Shown one piece after another: positions 32,601 through 43,500 of a DNA stretch of 64,000 nt. The notes under the pieces are model-generated. The model saw nothing but the letters and a program-made list of their open reading frames with translations. It was not told where the DNA came from and made no database searches. Source of the stretch: JAFEBO01 sp050730655 (GTDB lineage: Bacteria; Planctomycetota; Phycisphaerae; Phycisphaerales; UBA1924); the NCBI GenBank assembly GCA_050730655.1, contig JBOHNL010000005.1, forward strand, positions 186,001 through 250,000. Direction: 5' to 3'. The position numbers were made by a program, and so were the translations under genes. How positions within the stretch are numbered: the first letter of the stretch is position 1; every line of letters starts with the position of its first letter.

Positions 32601-34113
32601 GCCTGATTCGTCGGAGGGAGTTGCGAGCGCGGTCGAGGCGATCGCTGCGTCGAAGGGAGTGAAGGCGTTCCCGAAGCCGACGATTCCGATGACGGACCTG
32701 AAGGGCGGCGAGATTCCGACGAAGTTTTCGCCGGCGGCGGCGGGAATCGTGCTGTCGGGTCTGACGCGGGCTGAATCGGAGTTGTCCTCGGGCGGCGCGG
32801 TGATTGATCGCGATCGTTTGCTGGGCGAGGTGAAGTCACGCGGGCGCGGACTTGAGGATTATGCTCGCAGCTATGCGGGCGTCTGGACGAGCGGGCTGGT
32901 GCGTGAGATGTCGCTGAGCGATTCACTCCAGGCATGGGACAAGCTGGGTCCGGCGATGACGTCGGGTCTTGAGAAGGCGGCCGATGCGACGGCACCGATG
33001 AGGCAACTTGCGGTGGCGGCACTTGATGCCGTTGAGCCGTTGCCCGCGAGCGCGAAGAACGCGCCGGAGAACAAGGCCGCGATCGATCGATTGCAGCGGA
33101 CGGTGAAGAGTTTGTCGGACGAGAGCAATCTCCGCACTCGGGGCGATGCGCTGAAGTCGCTCGCGCCGCTGGGCGCGCTTGATTGGAGCAAGGCGAGGAC
33201 GGCGCTGCTTGCGCAGGGTGCGGGGCAGGCTCGCGTCGATGCGCTGATCGCGCTGGCCGGAACGGGTGAGCGGGATATTTTCGGCGAGAGCGTGGCGATC
33301 GGCGTGCTGCGGTCGCTCCGGGCCCAGTACGAGCCAGCGGCGCGCGAGGCGCTTGATGTGCTGAAGACTTCGGACAAGTGGCCCCTTTCGCGCTCCGCTG
33401 AGGTGGCCAAGCCTCTTGATGAAGCGGGACTGCTGAAGGCACTGACGGCGGCGGATCTGCTCGCGGCACCGGGCGCGGCACCGACGGATGTGTCGGGCGA
33501 GTTGAAGGATCTGATTCTGGATCTGCGCGGGCGTCGTGTGTTGACCGACCAGCAGCGTCAGCGCGTCGAGAAGATTCAGATGGTTGCGGCGGCACTGGGC
33601 AACGGGCTCGACCAGAAGCAGCCGGTGACGATCTCGATGGTCCCGGTCTGGAGCCGGCGCGATGTCGAGGCTCTTCCCCCGCTTTCGAGTTCGGGCGTCA
33701 GCAGCGCGGGAGATGTGATCGAGTGGTTCGAGCAGATGGAGATCGTGAAGGACGGCGAGGGGCCGGGCCCCCGCATTGCGCTGCGGGGAATCGATGCGGC
33801 ACGTGCGGCGGAACTGGTGAAGCAGCTTTCACTGACGAGTCCCGGTCCGGGTGTGACGATCCGGTTCTTCCGGAACCTGGGAGATTCTGCCGCGGCGGGC
33901 GAATCGAAGATTGCAGGCCCGTGGACAGCGGCAGTGATCGCTCTCCTGCCCGGCGCCAAGCAGGCGGCTCCGGGAGGCAACTCGTGGGTTGCGCCGTTGC
34001 CGGTGCTCGAGTTGGAGACGAAGCAGACGTACCACCTGTGGATGAACGTGACGTTCTCGTCGCCGATGCCCAAGCCCGAGGAGTGGCCGGGCGCGACGAG
34101 TTGGCCCCGATGA
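29650..34113 (+). CDS. tssM: Type VI secretion membrane subunit TssM (IcmF family)
   Basis: A 1487-residue protein spanning the inner membrane, core of the TssJLM complex. A GTG start overlaps the tssL stop. A transmembrane segment at about 40-65 is followed by a GTPase-like cytoplasmic domain: GPAGSGKT (128-135), VLDTAG (172-177), and TKCD (262-265). A second transmembrane segment lies near residues 452-474 (VLMGSAVAAAVAVLGFAIYG). The long periplasmic part is helical and Ala-rich, longer than in many TssM proteins. Only one N-terminal helix is clear, where canonical TssM has two. IcmF also occurs in Legionella Dot/Icm systems with DotU, so TssL-TssM outside a full type VI locus has precedent. 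tagF follows after 78 bp. Confidence 0.92.
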   Translation: MNSILHDACLGVCVGGVGAVRALAAGEYSALLKMIPKDGTFLAVLGIGAVVVALAIGAFQWFVQVRDKAKGVPFADLIKNAAGIAPVITDPAKRARLDDLRRKFDDGVEKFRAAGKDLYSLPWYLLVGPAGSGKTEALRHCNVGFPPGLQDYLQGAGGTLNMHWWFTNHAVVLDTAGRMFMEGGGGPTADGEDGGEWAEFLQLLKRSRPNEPVNGMFLVIGADSLIRDKSEEIESKAGRIAQQLDTIQRKLDVRFPVFVIITKCDLIAGFREFFDNIHDPNLQHQLLGWSNPDNLDSPLRIELVEEHMKQVKQRLLARRLALVADTTKYAQGTGKRMDEVDELYALPENLEKVVPRLKRYLETIFAGGEWSPKPLFLRGIYFTSSMREGEALDQDLAKALGLTLDSLPGGRIWEKERSFFLRDVFLSKAFREKGLVTRATNVRQEQNKRRLVLMGSAVAAAVAVLGFAIYGQSQLGKSVEGPREFWRSVGVALGVVQAEKPMEADPTATPGPTLTRGDTAVVGYEAPKWVYLGDRADVGLPDAVTARAKLPELASKRAADAVRVPIVFSPAAVLVGAGGGFTQEQRAASAAVLERSVLLPLVNGARQRMSETGPWDSRATAALAELLRLESLKLGLAPAGGPRAALIDLKALFSYVLDGKAPPAELQSWQDALDATYRIGGASEGKFAWPPASLATGEVPSLRAIREGLERFAGSWGQRARGDEFALGRLSLVAQSLAAFRAEEAKLMALRGMPDAEGKPTQLAQTTAELDSFTGDSKARLDAMTAAAGRCDTLLAGMKMNVSELGSSIDQTKREAIDQINGEYALLLSQLPTLGEGETNEPQAIAEIRQLIGARREAAEKSVDAAATQVATSLSSVMPLAAPGPGGRESELAYRVRLDAYQRGAKDLFGRESASGDSDWYGLAGRFQKLDAGSERANADIDSIIRGLADASARTMVGGVAKTFVRTARAAGASEALGGFLAKLPDSSEGVASAVEAIAASKGVKAFPKPTIPMTDLKGGEIPTKFSPAAAGIVLSGLTRAESELSSGGAVIDRDRLLGEVKSRGRGLEDYARSYAGVWTSGLVREMSLSDSLQAWDKLGPAMTSGLEKAADATAPMRQLAVAALDAVEPLPASAKNAPENKAAIDRLQRTVKSLSDESNLRTRGDALKSLAPLGALDWSKARTALLAQGAGQARVDALIALAGTGERDIFGESVAIGVLRSLRAQYEPAAREALDVLKTSDKWPLSRSAEVAKPLDEAGLLKALTAADLLAAPGAAPTDVSGELKDLILDLRGRRVLTDQQRQRVEKIQMVAAALGNGLDQKQPVTISMVPVWSRRDVEALPPLSSSGVSSAGDVIEWFEQMEIVKDGEGPGPRIALRGIDAARAAELVKQLSLTSPGPGVTIRFFRNLGDSAAAGESKIAGPWTAAVIALLPGAKQAAPGGNSWVAPLPVLELETKQTYHLWMNVTFSSPMPKPEEWPGATSWPR

Positions 34114-34191
34114 GCCGTTGAAGTTGAATTGTGATCGGGCGTTTCGGGGCGGGAGTTGGGGTGGACATTGCGGAGGTTTTGAACAGCAAGG

Positions 34192-35193
34192 ATGCTGAAG
34201 AAGTTCTCTCAATGGCTCGGCGGGTTGGCGACTCCATCGGACGGGGGCGGGGAACCGCGCGCGCAGCTGTGCCTATTCGGCAAGCATCCGGGCTGGGACG
34301 ACCACATGCAGGACATGGGGTTGAACACCGAGCGGCTGGTCGAAGTGCGTCGAACGCTGTACGCCGAAGGGATCGCGGGGAATATCGACAACGGCGCGTG
34401 GGAAAAGCTCGGTGCGGCGGCTCTGCCGGACTTTGAGCATGTATTTGTCTGGCGATTCAAGGGCGACGAATTTGTGTTCGGGCGGATGTGGGCGAGCAGC
34501 GACGCACGCGGGCGAAAGAAGTATCCGATGGTCACGTGCGTCCACGCGCGCGGGCATGAGTTGACGCGGATGGCGACGCTGGCGTCGGAGTCGGTTTCGC
34601 GCGTCATGGAAGCATGTCGCCACGAGAGTGACGCGCAGGCGATTCGATCGGTGTTTCTGCGGGAGAGCGAAGGCTTGATGGCGCGGGCGGCGGGCGTTGG
34701 GCCGGGCGGCGCCGAGAGATTTGACGCGGCCTGCCTGGGCACGCTGGCGACAGATCCGACCCTGAACGGCGATGACGCATTGGCGATTGTTCGTGCGGCC
34801 TATTCGCTCCATCGCGAAGCGGAGCCGGCGCTCAAGCGCGGACTCGCGCAATCGTCGCGGGGAGTGCAGATGAGGGTGCCGTGCGTGCGCGGGATGGGGC
34901 CGGGCGGGAGCGCGTGGGCGTGGTCTGCCGCGGCTCTCGATCTTTTGAATGTGCCGGGCGGGATCGCGGATGGATTGATGGCGATCGAGGCGCTCGGCGG
35001 TCCGTGGGTGGATCTGGTGATCGGGCGGGTGACGCCTTCAGAACTGGTTTGTCTTCGTGCAAAGAGCGAAGCGATTCCTCTGACAACGGATGTGCCGTTC
35101 ACGATCGATCCGGCGTTTGCGGATCGGGTGCGGTCGAAGGTTGCGATGTGGCGAGGCAGCGCGACACACGAACGGATCGGGGCGCACGGCTGA
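34192..35193 (+). CDS. tagF: Type VI secretion-associated protein TagF (ImpM-like)
   Basis: A 333-residue cytoplasmic protein. The signature LCLFGKHPGWDDHMQD (about 27-41) matches the FGKxPxxxDF region of TagF/ImpM proteins; planctomycete versions commonly read GKHPGWxDH. Further features are NIDNGAWEKLG, VFVWRFKGDEFVFGRMW and SDARGRKKYPMVTCVHARG. In Pseudomonas, TagF represses type VI assembly post-translationally by binding Fha; a similar brake could act here. The stop codon overlaps the tpsB start (TGATG, 35191-35195), tying a type VI regulator directly to a two-partner transporter. Confidence 0.85.
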   Translation: MLKKFSQWLGGLATPSDGGGEPRAQLCLFGKHPGWDDHMQDMGLNTERLVEVRRTLYAEGIAGNIDNGAWEKLGAAALPDFEHVFVWRFKGDEFVFGRMWASSDARGRKKYPMVTCVHARGHELTRMATLASESVSRVMEACRHESDAQAIRSVFLRESEGLMARAAGVGPGGAERFDAACLGTLATDPTLNGDDALAIVRAAYSLHREAEPALKRGLAQSSRGVQMRVPCVRGMGPGGSAWAWSAAALDLLNVPGGIADGLMAIEALGGPWVDLVIGRVTPSELVCLRAKSEAIPLTTDVPFTIDPAFADRVRSKVAMWRGSATHERIGAHG

Positions 35194-37238
35194 TGCCATT
35201 TCGGAGTGTGCATTCTCCGGTTTGGAAGCGAGCCCTGGCTTGGCCGGCGGTCGTGGCATTGTGCGCGGGCGATGTGGCTCGGGCCGAACTGCCGACGCAG
35301 CCGAAGGATGGGAAGACCAGCCGGATGCCGCTGGATGAGCGGCCACCTCCTGTGCAGCTAACCCCGATTCCGCGCGTGCTGGCGCAGCCGATCGACGAGG
35401 ACAATCTGCCGCCGGCGATTCCGGGCCCGGGCGAGCGGTCGTACAAAGTGCGACGGTTCGATCTGGCGTATAAGCGGGAGCATCCGAATCTGCCGCCGAT
35501 CAGCGAACTCGAATTGATCCCGGTCGAGCTTGGACTGACGCGTGACGGGTACATGGCGCCGCGCGAAGGGCTTCCGACGGTGGTGATTCGCGTTGGAGAC
35601 ACGTTCGGAGGCGTTCAGACGCATGGCGCGACGTTCTTCAACAGCGCGATCCAAGCGGTGAGTGCCGCGATCGTTGCGGAACTGGCACGAAGGCAATTGA
35701 TCGGGCTGTTTGTGGTGCCCGATTCGCGCGATATCGATGAAGTGACGGCGGACGACTTGCGCGCCGAGGGCGACGAAGAACGATTTGATCTGCGCCTGGT
35801 GATCTGGACCGGCGTGGTGAATCAGGTGCGCACCGTCGCATCGGGCGATCGGCTGGGCGAAAATGAGCAGCGGATCGACAATCCGATGCACGCCCGGATT
35901 CGCAAGAACAGCCCGATCCGGACCGGAGACCTGATCCGCAAGGACAAATTGGACAACTACGCGCTGCGATTGAATCGATCGCCGGCGCGGCGCGTGGACG
36001 TCGCGCTCGGACCGACCAAGGAACCGGGCGAGGTCGTGCTCGACTATCTGGTGAGCGAATCCAAGCCGTGGACTTTGTACGGGCAGCTCTCGAACACGGG
36101 CACGACCGAGACGAATGTGTGGCGCGAGCGTGTCGGGTTTGTCCACAACCAGTTGACGAATAACGACGACACGTTCCGTTTTGACTACGTCACGAGTTCA
36201 CTGACGGACGTGAACGCGCTGAACCTGGGGTACGACCGGCCACTGGGCGATAGCGGCGTGACGCTCCACAGTTACGGGGGCGTAAACCAGTACACGGCGT
36301 CGGACGTGGGTCTTGCGGGTGAGAATTTTACCGGCCAGGGTTTCACGCTCGGCGGCGAGGTGTCGGTCCTGCTCGCGCAGCGTCGGGAATGGTTCCTCGA
36401 AGCGAGCGCGGGCGGAAGGTTCGACAACATCCAGGTCAACAACGAGGCGGTCGATCAGAAGGGCTACGCGAACATTTTCTCGCCGTACGCCGCGCTGCGG
36501 CTGACGCGCGAGTCGGATTCGACGACGACCAAGGCGATGATCGGGGTTGAAGGGCTGGCGCCGTTTGTGACCGGCGTGGAGCAATCGCAGCTCGCGAACC
36601 TGGGCCGATTGAACCCGGACAGCGCGTGGGCGATGCTCAAGTGGGATGTGGAGCACACGTTCTATCTCGAGCCCCTCCTGAACGGCCACGCGGACGCGAT
36701 CGCCCCCTCCGATACGCCTGCGAACCGGAAAATGACCCTGGCGCACGAGATCGTGCTCATCACGCGTGGTCAGTTCACGATGGACGACCGGCGCATGATT
36801 CCGAATACCGAGCAGGTCGCGGGCGGTGCGTACAGCGTGCGGGGCTATCCGGAGTCCGTTTCGGCCGGCGACACGGTTATTTTGGCTACGGCGGAATACC
36901 GATTTCACTTCCCGCGAACGTTGGCGGTGACCGACCCCACGAAGACACCGTTCATGGGGCAGCCTTTCCGCTGGGCCCCGCAGCAGCCGTATGGCCGCGC
37001 CGACTGGGATTTGATTTTCCGGGCGTTTTTCGACGTGGGACGCACCGTGAATAACAATCGCGAGCCCTACGAGGTGAACGGGACGCTGGTGGGCACGGGC
37101 GTCGGGCTCGAATTCATGTTCAAGCAGAACATCAGCATTCGCATGGATTGGGGCGTTGCGCTCTACAAACTGGAAGGGCCGACCCCCGTGGAGCCGGGAT
37201 TCCACAGGATCAATTTCATCCTGACACTGCTTTATTGA
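35193..37238 (+). CDS. Two-partner secretion outer-membrane transporter TpsB (ShlB/FhaC family)
   Basis: A 681-residue Omp85-superfamily channel that exports a TpsA exoprotein. A signal peptide covers residues 1-31 (cleaved near VARA-EL), followed by a Pro-rich linker (PPPVQLTPIPRVLAQP), POTRA-like segments (FNSAIQAVSAAIVAELARRQLIGLFVVPDS; DNYALRLNRSPARRVDVALG) and a beta-barrel. The barrel holds VRGYPE (549-554), the conserved lid-loop motif of the family. It ends in amphipathic strands and an aromatic terminus (FILTLLY). The ATG at 35193 overlaps the tagF stop; earlier in-frame codons lie inside tagF. The matching TpsA gene follows after 296 bp. Confidence 0.9.
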   Translation: MPFRSVHSPVWKRALAWPAVVALCAGDVARAELPTQPKDGKTSRMPLDERPPPVQLTPIPRVLAQPIDEDNLPPAIPGPGERSYKVRRFDLAYKREHPNLPPISELELIPVELGLTRDGYMAPREGLPTVVIRVGDTFGGVQTHGATFFNSAIQAVSAAIVAELARRQLIGLFVVPDSRDIDEVTADDLRAEGDEERFDLRLVIWTGVVNQVRTVASGDRLGENEQRIDNPMHARIRKNSPIRTGDLIRKDKLDNYALRLNRSPARRVDVALGPTKEPGEVVLDYLVSESKPWTLYGQLSNTGTTETNVWRERVGFVHNQLTNNDDTFRFDYVTSSLTDVNALNLGYDRPLGDSGVTLHSYGGVNQYTASDVGLAGENFTGQGFTLGGEVSVLLAQRREWFLEASAGGRFDNIQVNNEAVDQKGYANIFSPYAALRLTRESDSTTTKAMIGVEGLAPFVTGVEQSQLANLGRLNPDSAWAMLKWDVEHTFYLEPLLNGHADAIAPSDTPANRKMTLAHEIVLITRGQFTMDDRRMIPNTEQVAGGAYSVRGYPESVSAGDTVILATAEYRFHFPRTLAVTDPTKTPFMGQPFRWAPQQPYGRADWDLIFRAFFDVGRTVNNNREPYEVNGTLVGTGVGLEFMFKQNISIRMDWGVALYKLEGPTPVEPGFHRINFILTLLY

Positions 37239-37534
37239 GACGTTGGCAAGGGCGGCCCGGTCGTGTGGCCGGATTGACCGTCAGAATCGGAATCGGTAAT
37301 TTCTGCCTGGAACGAGTTGGTAGGCGTCGGGAGGCTGGCGCAGGTACATTGGAACAGTCGGATTCCGACTTCTCTTTCGCGCCCGGCTGCAGGCCCTGAC
37401 CGGCGTTTTCGCTGAGTTCTCGGGCGGCAGGGCAGAAACCCGGCTTGTTGCGGGGCGTATGGGATAGAGAGAGAGGGGTCGCGACGGACCGAGCCGCCCG
37501 GATGGGCGGAGAGGATTGACGGCTCGCCCGCACG
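37239..37534. other. 296-bp spacer between tpsB and tpsA
   Basis: No gene is supported. It contains a CCGCCCGGATGGGCGG hairpin (about 37496-37511), a purine run (GATAGAGAGAGAGGGG, near 37465) and several short GC palindromes. It may hold a tpsA promoter or a structured leader; no clear -35/-10 pair was seen. Confidence 0.4.
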
Positions 37535-40500
37535 ATGAAGCAGACAGTCCAAACCTCGCGGGTGTGTGCGCTGACCGGCTATGCCGGAGGCGTGGCATCT
37601 GTGCGCGCGATTCGGCAGACGCAAGGTCGCCGGGCTAGCCGCGGCATGGCCTGGATCGGTTCGACGCTCGCGGCGCTCCTGATGCTCGCGTCGGCGAAGG
37701 CTGCCGGACCTCAGAACCCGGTCGTCACATACGGCAGCGCGACGTTCACGAAGGTTGGCAACAACTGGGTCATCACCTGTTCGAACCGCGCGATCATTCA
37801 GTATTCGAGCTTTGACATCGCGATGGGGCAGTGGGTGCGGTTTGTGCAGGCGGGCGGCGACGCTCGCGTACTGAATCGAATTAACAGCTCGGTCCCGACG
37901 CGCATCGAAGGCACACTGATGGCCAACGGCCAGGTGTACTTCGTGAACCCCGCGGGCGTGATCTTCGGGCAGAATGCGGTGATCAACTGCGGCAGTTTCG
38001 CGGCCGTCGGCGGACAGCTCAGCGATCAGGACTTTCTCGCCAAGCGCGACAACTTCACGAATCTGACGGGATCGGTCATCAATCAGGGACAGATCACGGC
38101 CCAGCAGGGCGGCGTGGTCACGCTGATTGGTCAGCACGTTGCGAACTACGGCAAGATCGTCGCGCCGCAGGGCACGGTGATCATGGCCGCGGGCAAGGAC
38201 GTGCTGCTCGGTGAATCGGGCGGACGAATTTTCGCACGCATCGACGGTGGCGCCGCGGGAATCGCGGGCACCGAAGGCGTGCGCAACGACGGCGTGATCG
38301 ATGTAGCGCGCGGGCGAACGCTGATGGCCGCGGGCGATATTTACGGCATGGCCGTGATCAACACGGGGCGCGTGATCGCACGCGACGTGAAGATCGACGG
38401 TGGCAAGCACGGCGAAGTGCGCGTCGCGGGCCAGATTGATGCCTCGAACCACGATGTTGGCGGCAAGGGCGGGATCGTTGAGATCGCTGGCGACAAGATT
38501 GCGCTGATAGGCGCGAACATCGACGTTTCGGGCGATAGCGGCGGAGGCACGGCGCACATCGGTGGTGGACGCGAGGGCAAGGGCCTCGACAATGCCGCGA
38601 ACGCGCTGTATGCGGATAGCGCGACCACGATCAAGGCTGATGCGATCCGCACCGGCAATGGCGGCGAGATTGTTCTGTACTCGTACGATTCGACGCGATC
38701 GGGCGCCCGGCTTTACGCTCGCGGCGGAACAGAATCGGGCAACGGCGGATTCGTGGAGACTTCGGGCGGCTGGCTCTCGCTTTCGGGCGCGCCGAATACT
38801 GCGGCCCGCTCGCTCTTCGGCAAGGACGGTCAGTGGCTGATCGATCCGCTGAATCTCGATATCGTCGCGGGTTCTTCGAGCGACGTGACGGGGCCACCCA
38901 TCTTCTCGCCGACGAGCGGCACGGGGCAGTTGTTTGTCGGCGATCTGCTTGCCGCGCTTGCGACGAACAGCGTTGTCACGATTCAGACGACCGGAACGGT
39001 GGGCGCGGGAACTGGATTGATCCGTTTCCAGGCGGCACTTGATCTGCCCGCGACCGGCGGCACGCGCACGCTCAACGTGCTGTCTGCGGGCGGCATCGAG
39101 ATCAATCAGCGCATTCGCGATCTCAACACGCCCACTGGTGGCGGCTTGAATCTGAATCTGTCGGCGAACGGCGGCGTGCTGATCGCTTCGGGCGCGGACA
39201 TCCTGCTCAACACGGGTACGTTTACGAGCAGCGGCACGACTTTCACCAGCAACGCCATCATCCAGGCGGGCGCGGGCGGGGTCTGGCTGAATCACACCGG
39301 CGCGGTCACGCTCTCGAACGTCACGACGCAGGCGACCACGCCGGGTGCGACGGGATTGTGGGTGCGCGGCACGAGCTTCACGAGCACGGGCGCTCTCAAG
39401 ACCAACGGCGGCAAGATCGACATTCTCACCTCGACCGGCAATGTCTCGCTCGGCGGCGCCGCGGGATTGCTCGATGCCGGCACGGGCGACATCTCGGTTC
39501 GCTCGGCGGGCACGCTGAATTCGAATGTTGCACTGACGGGCGGGAACATCTCGCTCTTCTCGGGCGGCGACGCGACGATCACGCGAAACGTGGTCGGCAG
39601 CGGATCGCTCGATATCCGCGCCGGCCAGAACGGCGTCGGCACGCTCGATTTCGCCGGTGCGGGCGGACCGATCGCACTCAGCGGGACGACGATTAATCTG
39701 ATCGCGGGCAATTCGGTGACGCCGGGCTCGCTCGTTCGCTTCTCGCGTTCGACGAATCTCACGAGCACGCTGGGCAGTACGACGATCAGCGCCGGACCCG
39801 GCACGATCAGCATTCTCGGGGGCCAGACGGTCGCGCAGGTCGGCAACGGCGTTGTCACGCTGATTGCGGATGAAGTCGATTTGTCCGGCGGGCTGAATTC
39901 GGGCGCGGGCGGCAGACTGCGCTTTGTGACGTCTTCGAGCTCGCGCAATATTTCGGTCGGCGCTTCGACTGCGGGCACGCTCAATCTCTCGGCGGCGGAA
40001 CTCGCCAATATCGGCGCGGGCTTCACGACGATCGACTTTGTGAAGTCGGGCCAGACCGGCAACATCTCGGTTGACGGCGCGACGGCGATGAACCGCTCGG
40101 CAAATTTCCTGCTTGGATCGGGCGTGCTGCGTCTTAACGCGAATCTGTCGCTGACTGGCGCGTTCAGCAACAACGGGCGGACGCTGATCGGGCCGGGAAA
40201 TATCGCGCTGACCGCGACATCGGCGACGTTCTCCGGCCTGGTGGACGGTGCGGCTCCGGGCGCGAACTTCACGGTGACGAGTTTGGATCCGGGCGGGCTT
40301 GTAAATTTCGCGAACTCGATCGGTTCGGGCACGGCGCTCGCGAGTCTGACGGTCAACGGGCCGGCCGAGACGCGCGTGCGCAATCTGGTCCGCGCCGGCA
40401 GCGCGATCTTCAATTCGAAGACGACGATCCAGAGCAACACGACGTTTAACGGCGGGCCGGTTGTATTCAACAGCTCGCTCGATTCGGGCTTCGGCGGGCC

Positions 40501-43500
40501 GTATAGCGCGACGTTCCTTGGCGGGCCGGTTTCGCTGCTCGGCGGCGTGGGCCAGACGAGCGCGCTGGCATCGCTGCTCACTTCTTCGAACACGATCGTG
40601 TCGGGCAATGTTCGCACGGTCGGGTCACAGGCGTATGGCGGCGATCTGAATGTCACGGGAGCTTCGAACTTCCTCGCCAGCGGCGCGTGGAGCGTGCTGG
40701 GTGCGACAACCCTCGGTGCCGACGCAAGCGTCATCATGACCCCGACCGGCGCGATTCCGCAGCCGACGGTTTACTTCGCCGGCGCGGTGGATTCGCCCAC
40801 CGGCCGCGATCTGCTCGTCACGAGCGCGGGCATCATCACGTTTGCGTCCGACATCGGCGCGGGCTCGGCACTTCGCAATTTGACCGTCAATGGCGGCGGA
40901 TTGACGCGCATCGGCGGCACGGTGCGGCTCACCTCCGCGGGCAACGGCCAGTTCTTCAATCAGACTGAGCTTCTGAGCGATCTCTCGCTGCCCGGCGGCA
41001 GCTTTGCGTTCAAGAATCTGCTTGATTCCGGCGCTGCTGGACCGTTCTCATTGACCGCAAGCGGTCCGGGCACGGTCTCGTTCGAGCAGAACGTCGGCAG
41101 CGTTCGCGCGCTGCGGACGATTGATACGACCGGCGTCGCGCTCACGCAAGTGGGCGGCAATGTCGCGACGACGCTTGGCCAGAGCTATTCCCAGATGCGC
41201 CTGATCGGTGCAGCGGGAGACCGAACGTTCAGCGCACTCAGCGGCGATATCTTCTATTCGGGTGCGGTTGCGGCGATTTCGACAAACATCGGGCTCCTTG
41301 CGAGCACGCCGGGTCTGGTGACGTTTAACTCGACAGTCGGATCAGGAGTTGCGGGCGCGGGCGCTGTTGCGGATATTCGACGCACCGGTGGTGGCCAGAC
41401 GATCCTGCGGGGCAACACCAATTCGACCGGCGAGCAGACGTTCGACGGCGATCTGCGGTTTGATACCGGTTTGACAGCGAATGCCGGCGGTCAATTCCAG
41501 GTGATCGGAAATTCCGTACTCAACGGAAACGTGAACGTGCTCGCGTCGAGCGCTGATTTCCGCGGCGCGGTCGATTCGACCGGCGGGCTGCGCGATCTGC
41601 ATGTGACGAGCGCGGGACTCATCAATTTCGGCGGGCCGATTGGCGGTTCTGGTCCGCTTGGAAACCTGCTGGTTGATGGCGGCGGCCTGACGCGCGTCAC
41701 GACGCTGGTCGACGCGGCCGACGCCAAGTTCCAGAATGCGGTGCAGTTGACCGGTGACACGGTTTTCCAGGGCGGCAGCGTCTTGTTCGCGAGCACGCTG
41801 GATTCGCTGACGCCGGGCGCGTTCGGTGCAGAATTCAAGGGGCTGGGCGGCGCGGGTTTGCTGACGCTGCTCGGACCGGTCGGCGAGTCGGGTGCGCTCG
41901 AGTATCTGATTTCCCGCACGAACGCGGATGTTCGCGGCGATATTCGCACGAGCAGCCAGCAGCAGTTTGACAAGTCGCTCGCGATCACCGGGCCGGCGAC
42001 ATTCAACGCCGGCGGGTTCTTCTCGGTAGCGGGCCCGACGACGATCAACGGGCGCGCGAACGTGAACGCTGCGAGCGTGACGTTCGCTGACTTTGTTGAT
42101 TCGGGGCCGGGTCTTCCGACGGGCCAGTTGTTCGTCCAGAGCTCGGGGCCGATCCTGTTCGTTCGCTCGATCGGGCAGAACAATCAGTTGGTCGTTCTGG
42201 ATGTTTCCGGCGGCGGCCAGACGACGATCAACGACGTGCTGAATGTTCAGACTGCCGATCTGCGTAACAACACGCTGCTCGGCTCGAACACGCACCTCCA
42301 GAACGGCCAGTTCACGTTCCATCAGATGCTCGATTCGGGCACCGGCGGCCCGTACAAGCTCGACACGCTGGGTGTTTCGACGTTCTCGTTGCTCGGCGCT
42401 GTCGGAAGCAACAGCCGCCTGCAGAGCATTGATGGGCTGGGCGCGGTGCAGACCGTGCTCGGGGCGAATGTCACGGCACAGGATTTCATCCGCTTCGGTG
42501 CGACGCGTCTCGATGGCGACAGCACTGTCAAGAGCTTTGCGGGGCCGATTGATTTCGGCGTTATTACGTCGCTGATCGCGCGGAACCTGGGCGTCGATAC
42601 CCCTGGCATTGCGACCTTCGGCGGCACGATCGGTACGCTCGCCAATCCGCTCGCATCGATCCTTCGCACCGGTTCCGGCCAGACAATCTTGGACGGAACC
42701 ACGTTCACGCTCGGGCAGCAGTCGTTCGCCGGCGACGTTCGGTTCAACAACGCGCTCGACGTCAACGCGGGCGGCCCGCTCTTCATCGGCGGCGCTTCAA
42801 CGCTCGCAGGCGATGTGAATGTGGCCGCCGACGGCGCGACGTTTTTTGGTGCGGTTGATTCGTTCGGTGGACCGCGAAGCCTGCACGTCACCAGCTCAAG
42901 CCCGGTGCTCTTTGGCTCTGCAATCGGCGGCCTTGGTGCTCTGCAGAATCTCACCGTCGACGGCGGCGGCGTCACCACGATCAATTCGCTGGTGCACGTG
43001 CTTAGCACCACCGACTTTGCGAACAACACGCTGCTCGGGTCGGATGTAAATCTACAGGGCGGCACGTTCCGCTTTGGCGGAACTCTGAATTCCGGACCGG
43101 GCGGGCCTCACGATCTTCGATCGATCGGTACCGGAACGGTCGAATTTGTCGGCGATGTCGGGACGCTTGCTCGCCTCGACGGCATCGACACTTCGCTCGC
43201 GACTGATACCTGGCTGCATGGAGCATTGCTCGCGACGGACGCGGTCCGGCTGAGCGAGCTTCACTTGCTCGGTGGTGGTCTCAAGACGGTTTCGAGCACG
43301 AACGGCACGATCGACTTCCTCGGGGCGGTTGCCGCGGATTCGGGGGCCGCACTGAACGTGTTCTCGCCGACGACTGTCGAGTTCCACTCGACGGTCGGAT
43401 CGGGAATCGCCGGGCTGGGCGCGCTCGGCACGATCAACCGCACCGGCGGCGGACTCACCATCCTCGACGGCAATACGACGACGAACGGGCTTCAGTCGTT

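Noticed and set aside
32480..33595. Long minus-strand frame opposite tssM (371 codons)
   Set aside because: Antisense shadow of a high-GC gene; Pro/Ser/Arg-rich translation.
37232..39295. 687-codon minus-strand frame opposite the start of tpsA
   Set aside because: Arg/Ala/His-rich shadow; the plus strand encodes a clear TPS domain.
39292..40737. 481-codon minus-strand frame opposite tpsA
   Set aside because: Shadow of the repetitive beta-helix region; periodic Pro/Ser content mirrors the tpsA repeats.
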